This document shows, piece after piece, positions 57,227 through 64,000 of a DNA stretch of 64,000 nucleotides. Both the position numbers and the translations under genes were made by a program. The stretch is from Podospora pseudoanserina (taxonomy: Eukaryota; Ascomycota; Sordariomycetes; Sordariales; Podosporaceae). Within the stretch, counting starts at the first letter, position 1. Each line of letters opens with the position of its first letter. The stretch covers positions 2,046,001 to 2,110,000 of the forward strand of contig NC_085920.1 of the NCBI RefSeq assembly GCF_035222485.1. Direction: 5' to 3'. Under the pieces are notes generated by a model. It worked only from the letters and a program-made list of their open reading frames with translations, had not been told where the DNA came from and did no database searches.

Positions 57227-57775
57227 CCTCCTCTTTAGTTATTACCCCTTCCTGGGCCTTGTTGAGTCGGTTGGCGTCCATGAAGAAAACACATCCTCCT
57301 CTTGAGGTATTACCCCTTCTTGGGCCTTCTTGAATCGGGTTGAGTCCATGAGCATAGAGACCCTCCTCTTGAAATATTACCCCTTCCTGGGCCTCTTTAG
57401 ATCGGTAATACGGTCGTGGCTCATGAATGCACACCCTCCTCTTAAGTTATTACCCCTTCTTGGGCCTCCTTGAATCGGTAATACGGTTGCGGTCCATGAA
57501 TACACACCCTCCTCTTGAGTTGTTACCCCTTCTTGGGCCTCCTTGGATTGGTAGCTCGGTTCGAGTCCATGAAGAAAGATCATCCATCTCTTGAAGTATT
57601 ACCCCTTCTTGGGCCTCTTTGAATCGAGAGTGCAGTAGTGGCCCAGAGATATAGAGACATCCTCCTCTTCAGTTATTACCCCTTCTTGGGCCTCCTTGAA
57701 TCGTTTTGTATGTCCGAGCAAGCACCCTCCTCTTGAGTTATTGCCCCTTCCTGGGCCTCCTTGATTCCCATGAGG
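57227..57775. repeat. Eight-unit minisatellite with constant core and variable linkers
   Basis: Eight units start at 57227, 57295, 57362, 57435, 57508, 57584, 57661 and 57726, with periods of 65-77 bases. Each begins with a core of about 44 bases, CCTCCTCTTGAGTTATTACC then CCTTCTTGGGCCTCCTTGAA and TCGG, with few changes. The rest of each unit (about 20-33 bases) varies in length and sequence but keeps traces such as GTCCATGAA. On the minus strand the core reads as repeating KEAQEGVITQEEG-like peptide, but frames change between units, so it is not a coding repeat. Confidence 0.9.
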
Positions 57776-60342
57776 TCTTCGGGGATCTCATGGTCGACTT
57801 GGCCTGGATCGGGCCTCGGAGACAGGCAAATGGAGGGATGTCTTGGAGGTAATGCTACAGGTGGCATGTCAGTGGATGTACTTGTGTGGGTGAGTTTCAG
57901 CATCTGATGGGCGAGGAGACTGACGATCAGGGAGTGGGTTGCAACGCCAACAGCCTGGGCTTGATCATTGACAGGATGATGAGAATAGGCAGAACACTCA
58001 ACGCAAGATGAGCCAAAGATTGGAAGAAGACGAAGAAGAACACGAACATTTGTGGCCACAGAAGAGTGAGTTACCAAAAAAGTCAGAATATCTCGGCAGA
58101 AGTGGCTCAACAAACAAAGTTTCGACAGGTGTTAGAGTCAAAACACAAGAAAGATCCGCAGTCCTGCGGTAGGACAACCTCGCAGCCTCTAACTCCCCCC
58201 TCGTCTCGGCATCTCCAAGCCTTCCTCACTGAATCTTGCTCGGCTCCGCCCTCCCAGAGTGACCAGAAGCGGGTACAAGCGACAAGATCGAGCATAGTTC
58301 AATGGAAGGCGGGTACGTTCTGTTCAGCATTACACGCGCTCCTTCCCCATCCATCCCCTCGCTGCCTTGGACACCGTTCCCTCACAACGTATCGACTCAC
58401 TCTGCCTAACTCTGGACCCCTGAGGGACTCCACTCTAAGAAGCTGAAGGTCTAAAAGGCGGGTACGTTGCGTCCCTTGATGACCAACCTATCCGCTTTCC
58501 TCTTTCAGTTTCAAAATCCCCGCCTGGCCTTCACTTATTCGATGCAGGGGTAAGTTGTTGGGAGATCCAGGCGGTCAAAGCTTGTCAGGGAGCGGAATGG
58601 TCCGGAGACAGGCGGATACCTCCTTGTGCAGTTGAAATTTATGCCGAGAGAAAGAGGGTAGCGAAGAAGGAACAGTCATGCCCATCAAGGACTTGGTAGG
58701 CATCTGGCATGTGAGCCTGCATATATCACAATATCCAAGGCAAGAAATGGCAAGCAACATGTCACAAATTGATTTTGAAAGAAAGCTGCAGACAAGGGCT
58801 GCTTTTTTCTTTGATTTTCTGGCTCCAGTGACGGTTCCAATGGTCAAACTGGCCCGGGGACAGGATGGAGCTGGACGGGACGAAGCGATTCATGTCCGAA
58901 TTTAGTCATCACGGGAATTCTGTGATGTGTAATGTAACAAAATATGAGGAGCCTCCGTCAAAGTGCCTTTTTTTGAAATCAGTGTTTGGAGGATGCTCAA
59001 GTGCTCTTTGTTGTGAAGCGGGAACCCACGGAGCTCACCACCTTGCAGATTGAATTCATGAAGCAGCCCTAGGCCCACCTCATGCGAGAGTGCTTCAGAT
59101 CATGACGGTCGGTTCCGTTTGTTCGGTTACTTGCGTTCTAAGGAGTCTATTTCTCTAAGGTCACGTTCGTTGCCAAACCGAGGTAATGTGTTGGGATTCC
59201 TTTCATATCGTGTAAAAGAGTTTGGTCAGCTGGAAAGTCCTTCACCACTTTCTCATACATGCAACCACACCCACAGCTAGACATGTCTCATTGACACTCC
59301 TAGCGCTTATAATGTAAATGGGTTTTAAGAACAGATGAAATCTGCAATGTGGTTTTGTACATAGGTATTAAATGAGAAGTTGATGAAGAGTAGTTAATTC
59401 ATGACTCAAAAGGGTTAGGGTTAGACATGGGAAAAACCAGTGCGCAGGAAATTGTCAAACTTTTGAAGCATGTCTTCTTCCAAATCCATAGTATGGATTT
59501 TTGTCTTGTTAATGTTTCTACGAACAGTCAATCAGGACATCGATCCATTCATCTGTTTTTATCTTAGCATCTGAAGTACCAAGACATGATCGTGATGAAC
59601 TTCGATGACGTCGGATGCAACATCAAGCCAGCAAAGGTGGTTCCATGGTTGAGCCACTATCATTCCCGGGTGGCATATTCGATTTGGGATGCCGATGAAG
59701 AATCCTATATCTCGCACTCTCTGGGTATCATTATTCCGAGACCGATATTGTTGTCACACACATATCAACGTGTTGTTATCCCCGGAATTCTGAACGGTAG
59801 CTGCTGGAGCATGCCGTCACGGGTGTCTCATTTGATTCTTGAACTCCATCCACATCTCCTGAGGTAAGAAAAAAGCTTGTCATCTAAGGTATGGAATATC
59901 AGGCCTCCATCGGTCTTCTGTCACTGAAATATTATTCCGAGCCAACAAGCATCATGCGCTGGCCATGTGTCATACTCCAATCCGGGCCTGGCGGGTTTCA
60001 AGGCCGAATCCTTTGATGCCAAGCCACTTATGGAAGCCTGGCGCCAATAGATCAGTGAGGTCACTGGTGACCAGTGACAAGTTGGTGCTGTGCCCCATAT
60101 CCCCTCACCAAAGCACCGCACTGCCCATCATGAACCCGACGTACTGAAATCCGCCTTTGCCGGACCTATCCCATGACATAGCATCTCCCAGACTCCAAGC
60201 CAGCGCAAAACAAAACCTCTCCCCTTTCCTTTCTTCAACCGCCAGTTGCTGGCATCTGTTTTCTGCCAATTACTCAAGTCTATTTTGCTGGCCCCGCTTT
60301 CTTCAAACGTTTCGTCAGATATATCTAGGCAGGTTTGGTGGT
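57776..60342. other. Intergenic, no supported gene
   Basis: No supported gene. It includes AGGGTTAGGGTTAG at 59411-59424 and, in the last 180 bases, the pyrimidine-rich leader of the membrane protein gene. Confidence 0.45.
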
Positions 60343-61153
60343 ATGATGGTCGATGAGGAGGGAAGGCGTTCGCGGCGGCCAAGGGTACGGGCTATCGGTG
60401 CTCTGGGCGTGTCTTTCAACTTCCTCCAAGTTGCCCTGAGGTCCACGACGTGTCTCTATGAGGTGGGATTGATTGCTTTTATCGCGTGGCTGTATGATCA
60501 CTGGAGACGGGAAGAAACTGCAAGGGTCGATTTCCTCTTTCCGTCGTTCTTCCCGGTAAGTTCTGCTCTGGTTGGAAATGGTCATTGAGACAAATGTCTG
60601 ACGGAGACACTAACATGCCGAGGCAAGCTTGGTGCTGGTATTTTGGTCGATGCATACGAATTTGTGTCGTTGCTTTGGTTCGATCGGAGACGGGCTATTA
60701 ATCCCCTTGCTGTTGGATTCGACGTTGCTCTAACAGGAACGGGTGTCTTTTGTTTCTCGATCTTGAATATGGTGGACGACAGGCCGAAGTGGAACTTCAA
60801 CGGGCCTGACCGCCGCCACCAAGCTTGGGTTTTGGACATGAGAAATGCAATGATATTCATGGTAGTCTATTCGTAAGTTGCAAATGCGTTTGATTTAACG
60901 ATATTGAATTGCTGACAGTTGAAATAGAATTCTGCATGCCACCTTTGTGGTCCTGGCAGCAGCGGGCGTTGTCAAAATGTACAGGGATATTGGAAAGACA
61001 CGGAAGGCGAGACGACTGGCGGAAGCCCAGTTGCAGATGCTGCAGTTCAGCCAAGTGGCAAGGCTTGACAAACGGACAGATGCTACAGCTGTTACAGAGG
61101 TACCGATAGATCCTCCAACAGCTGTTCACTTGGATACATCAAGGGACCCATAG
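60343..61153 (+). CDS. Four-helix integral membrane protein (MARVEL-like topology), 227 aa, three exons
   Basis: Exons are 60343-60555, 60628-60872 and 60928-61153. Introns have GTAAGT donors, an ACTAAC branch site in the first, and AAG/TAG acceptors. All junctions are in frame. The start is the first of two tandem ATGs. A short basic N-terminus (EEGRRSRRPRVRAIG) precedes four predicted membrane helices: TTCLYEVGLIAFIAWLY, GAGILVDAYEFVSLLW, PLAVGFDVALTGTGVFCFSI and AMIFMVVYSILHATFVVLAA. A cytosolic tail with a helical KTRKARRLAEAQLQMLQF segment follows. Length and topology resemble fungal MARVEL-type proteins of membrane organisation, but the assignment is by topology only. I know no specific function. 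Confidence 0.8.
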
Positions 61154-62003
61154 TTTGAGATTCCTCACATTCACATGAAATCAAATGGCATTGATCTGGC
61201 GTATGATATTCAGGCATGACCAAACTGAGGTACGTAGGCTGTCAACGGACACCACAGGCGAGGCGGACTGCAACCAAGGGAGCGGATACCACACATGTCC
61301 CCTCCAGGGCCAAAGCAGCTGGAAGGGGGAAGGAGGGTACGAGGGAGGACCTTCCTGAGCACCTCGTCCTTGGGGAGTCCGCAGCGTAGGTCGACAAGTG
61401 GTGGAAGTACCTTGGTACCAGACCTGAGCCTTGTCTTAGGTAATGAAGGTCCTCGCAGGCAACAGCCCCTGCACTGTTTCGTGGAGTGGGACGCATTCGA
61501 AATTCTTCCACCTTTCAGTCTTCTGCCTCGATTTCGCCTCTCACCGCCCACCTCCCGATCATCCACATTCCACTTGGCAGCGATTCCACCATGTCATTCC
61601 GTCACCCCATCACTCCATCATTCCAGCTAAAGTTCATTGGTGTCTCGCCTTTGGCTTGAGTCTGTAGGTTGCCCTGTACTTAAATCCCTGGCTTGTTTGT
61701 CGCTAATGATTCAGGTGTTGGTTCAAGTGGTGGTTAAAGCATGGGCTGCGTCGACAACGGGGACACATGTACCAGCTTGATTTTGTCCCCAGCCCAGCCC
61801 GATTTCATCCCCAGAGCTCACACTGAGTTCGCATTGCCAAGGTACGATCGAATCCTCAGCTTCCACTCTATTGTCCCACTTGTCTAACTGATCTTCAGAC
61901 AGGGTTGACCTCCGGAGGGGATGGTCCCAGTGGCAGCAACGGATCCCGTCCACATCAGTCTTGCTCAATGTTATGAGTCCACATCGGTCTTTACTCCAGT
62001 GTC
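61154..62003. other. Intergenic, no supported gene
   Basis: No supported gene. Short overlapping frames only. Confidence 0.45.
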
Positions 62004-62250
62004 ATGACCTTTCTGTCTATCGAGAGGCGTCCACACCCAAGCTCAGGGTCTACTAGCAGCCCCGATGACGAGGTTGACAACAGGAAGTTTGCTGGGTAAT
62101 TGGCCAGCATCAAGCAGGGCACCAACCTGAATGCCACCGAGAAGGCTGACGAGAAGAGACAAAAGTCGGTGAAGCAGTCTCGTGCTCAGGTTATCGACGA
62201 GAAGCCCGAGGAGCCCAAGGGCAGAAGATTGTCATGGTGGTGTATCATAA
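62004..62250 (+). pseudogene. Interrupted lysine/glutamate-rich coding-like frame, unidentified
   Basis: From an ATG at 62004 one frame reads a short serine/aspartate-rich peptide (RRPHPSSGSTSSPDDEVDNR), meets a TAA at 62097-62099, and then continues in the same frame with a strongly coding-like segment (ASIKQGTNLNATEKADEKRQ, KSVKQSRAQVIDEKPEEPK) rich in AAG and GAG codons. After about 62250 the coding character fades. It may be a fragment or a broken copy of a gene located elsewhere. The family is not recognised, and the alternative of an unseen intron is possible. Confidence 0.35.
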
Positions 62251-62771
62251 TTCATGTGCATAGCATCTGTTGTATCTACACAGGGAAATCAAGAGAAAAA
62301 AGCATCTTTGGAATTCGTCGTTGTCATGCTGTGACACCTTCATGACGCTGTTAGCTTGTGAAGCCGCCATCAAACCGGTGGATGACTAACCTGTGCTGAG
62401 CGCGGGGTCAAGGCTATCCCCTCCAGGCCGCTTTGGTCATCAAACCAACCTTCATTACTCAGCGAGGGGTCAAAGTTGTCCCCTTCAACGAGGACAACAC
62501 TGCGATTGTGTCTCCAACATCCAAGACTAGAACATGGGAAGGGAAATACTTTAAGTCCCATATCTCCCTTCCATTGTTTCCAAACCGTACGTATAAGTAG
62601 GTACAATAAAGCCGCTCGACAGTGGGCGTCTTCCTCCTCCTCATTCTATCACTACCCTACGCTTGAATCACTCTGGGCTACTCAATTTACGTTTGTTTTC
62701 GTCTTGCCGACACCACACCGGTATTCGCAAAATAAAAATCTACATATACAGATCCAGCGACACACAACAAG
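62251..62771. promoter_or_regulatory. Upstream region of the GFA-family gene; imperfect 30-base direct repeat
   Basis: No gene is supported. Two imperfect direct repeats of about 30 bases (GCGGGGTCAAGGCTATCCCC and GCGAGGGGTCAAAGTTGTCC) lie near 62400 and 62460. The final 150 bases are an A/C/T-rich leader. Confidence 0.45.
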
Positions 62772-63379
62772 ATGGCCTCTGGTACCGCTGACAAGTCGAA
62801 GCCCTACGTCCCGCTTGCCGGCCTCGCCAGGGACGGTTGGTCCAAGGACGGCAAGGCGACAGCCACCTGCTACTGTGGCACGGTGCAGCTCATTGTAGTG
62901 AGTCCAACACTCTAGCCCAGCCGGAAAATCAAAGCCGACGTGTATGATCCCACAAACAGTCCCTCGACGGCGTCGTCAACACCTTTGTCTGCAACTGCGC
63001 CGACTGCCGCAAGATCACCGCGTCCATGTTCGCCAGCAACTTCACCGTCAAGAACTCCCACTTTGAGTACGCGCGCGGTAAAGACCGTCTCAAGACGTTT
63101 AGCCAATCCCAGACGATCGCTTCGGGCAAGGCGATGACCAACCACTTCTGCGAGAACTGCGGTACGCTCATGTACCGTGTAGGCGAGCGCTTTCCTGGAG
63201 TGAGCATCCTGCGCATTGGCACTGTTGACGACTTTTCGTTGCATGAGACCAGGCTTCGGCCACGACAGGAGCATTGGACTAAGGACCGTGTCTGCTGGTT
63301 TACGGGAGTCCAGGGGATAGAGGAGACTTTTGAGGTTCAGGGGCGAGGGGGAAGAAACGGAAGCATCAGCAATCTTTAA
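62772..63379 (+). CDS. GFA/CENP-V-family zinc-binding protein, 181 aa, two exons
   Basis: Exon 1 is 62772-62897 and exon 2 is 62960-63379, around a 62-base intron with donor GTGAGT and acceptor AACAG, in phase 0. The protein shows the family's zinc-ligand cysteines: CYCG (C33, C35), CNCADC (C53, C55, C58) and CENC (C106, C109), in the spacing typical of glutathione-dependent formaldehyde-activating enzyme (GFA)-like proteins. GTLMYRVGERFPGVSILRIGTVDD follows, then a conserved aromatic end. The founding bacterial member was proposed to help form S-hydroxymethylglutathione. Most fungal relatives have no proven substrate, so only a zinc-binding, possibly thiol-related role is safe. No targeting signal is evident; it is likely cytosolic. 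Confidence 0.92.
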
Positions 63380-64000
63380 TGATTTCCAACGGGGATTAGA
63401 GATTGGATCATGTCCTGGAGGGTGTTCAGGATTCATTGACAGGTAATGTACATGAACAGAACAAGTTTTAGCTGAATGGGAAGAAATGGGTGAATGAATC
63501 TTGGTTAAGGTACCCTGTGAGTTCAGATCAAGTTGGTATCTGAAGACACTGAAGATACAAAGACAGGTTTTGTCCACACTCGGACAAGACAGATACATCT
63601 ATTGAACAACAGAGAATAACAGAAGGCCCTTAGAGGAAAAGACGATATGTAGTGATGGAGTGGAGGGTACGGTGGTTACAGTCGTGCGGCGTACGAATTC
63701 ACAGGGCCAGACAATAGCTTGGCGTTTTCAAACGCGGAAATCAAAATGTCGAGATATAGTCTGTGGCTGTCCTGGCCGAATGCCTATGACATGAGTAGTT
63801 CAATATATACTTCATACCTATCGGAAAGATCTATCATCACTGTCGCGTTGACTTGACAATACATCCAACCACTGTATTCACTTTGAAAGTAATCCAGTCA
63901 AGACATTGTCAACGTCATACCCTAACCCTACCCCATGTCATGCCGCCATGAGCCCAGCATGACCGAAGAAGCTGAGCACAGCGAGTGAGCTATATGCCGT
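63380..64000. other. Right flank, no supported gene
   Basis: This holds the 3' flank of the GFA-family gene. No coding signal is seen to the end of the window. It contains CCCTAACCCTA at 63920-63930. Confidence 0.45.

Noticed and set aside
57227-57775. Repeat-spacer look of the minisatellite, reminiscent of a CRISPR array
   Set aside because: The core is longer than a CRISPR repeat and is imperfect, linkers keep shared traces, the genome is eukaryotic, and no cas genes are present.
58288-58330. tRNA-like A-box text (GCATAGTTCAATGG)
   Set aside because: No matching B box and no cloverleaf can be folded downstream.

Overview
This window looks like nuclear DNA of a filamentous ascomycete, most likely a member of the Sordariales (relatives of Neurospora, Podospora and Chaetomium). 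Genes are widely spaced. Introns are short (about 45-90 bases) with GTAAGT-like donors and CTAAC-like branch sites. Leaders are pyrimidine-rich, one AT-rich element shows transition-only divergence typical of repeat-induced point mutation (RIP), and a stray piece of rDNA resembles the start of a Sordariales ITS1. The order-level assignment is an inference from gene content and ITS-like text.

Left part (1-31 kb), in order: a tiny two-exon cysteine-rich gene (3.1 kb, +); a ruined subtilisin-type protease (4.4-5.4 kb, -); a dynamin-superfamily GTPase (5.8-8.4 kb, -) divergent from a YjjX-type inosine/xanthosine triphosphatase (9.2 kb, +); a CSC1/TMEM63-type channel (10.4-12.9 kb, +); the regulatory subunit of NAD-isocitrate dehydrogenase (14.6-15.9 kb, -); an intron-bearing tRNA-Lys(CTT) (16.8 kb, -); an unidentified 326-residue protein (-); a 308-residue protein made of two similar halves (+); a secreted six-cysteine protein (+); a GCK-III/Ste20-type kinase (22.9-25.1 kb, -); an AT-rich inverted-repeat element (26.0-26.9 kb); and a Ubx5/UBXN7-type p97 adaptor (28.6-30.2 kb, -) whose frame stays open for 106 codons past its stop.

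Right part (31-64 kb), in order: the proteasome scaffold ECM29 (31.4-37.3 kb, -); about 12 kb with no gene I can support, holding one decayed protein-like stretch; a three-RRM Csx1/Nam8/TIA-1-type RNA-binding protein (49.4-50.9 kb, +) preceded by a long pyrimidine-rich region; an 18S/ITS1 rDNA fragment (53.7 kb); an eight-unit minisatellite (57.2-57.8 kb); a four-helix membrane protein (60.3-61.2 kb, +); an interrupted lysine/glutamate-rich frame (62.0 kb); and a GFA/CENP-V-family zinc protein (62.8-63.4 kb, +).

The genes are mostly unrelated housekeeping functions: protein quality control (UBX adaptor, ECM29), nucleotide-pool cleaning, the TCA cycle, membrane remodelling, stress-gated ion flux, kinase signalling and mRNA control. 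I see no biosynthetic cluster, no intact virus-like or LTR element and no CRISPR. The unusual signals are the open frame beyond the UBX stop, the minisatellite with a constant core and changing linkers, the RIP-marked element, five copies of a telomere-like decamer in non-coding DNA, and the dispersed rDNA piece.
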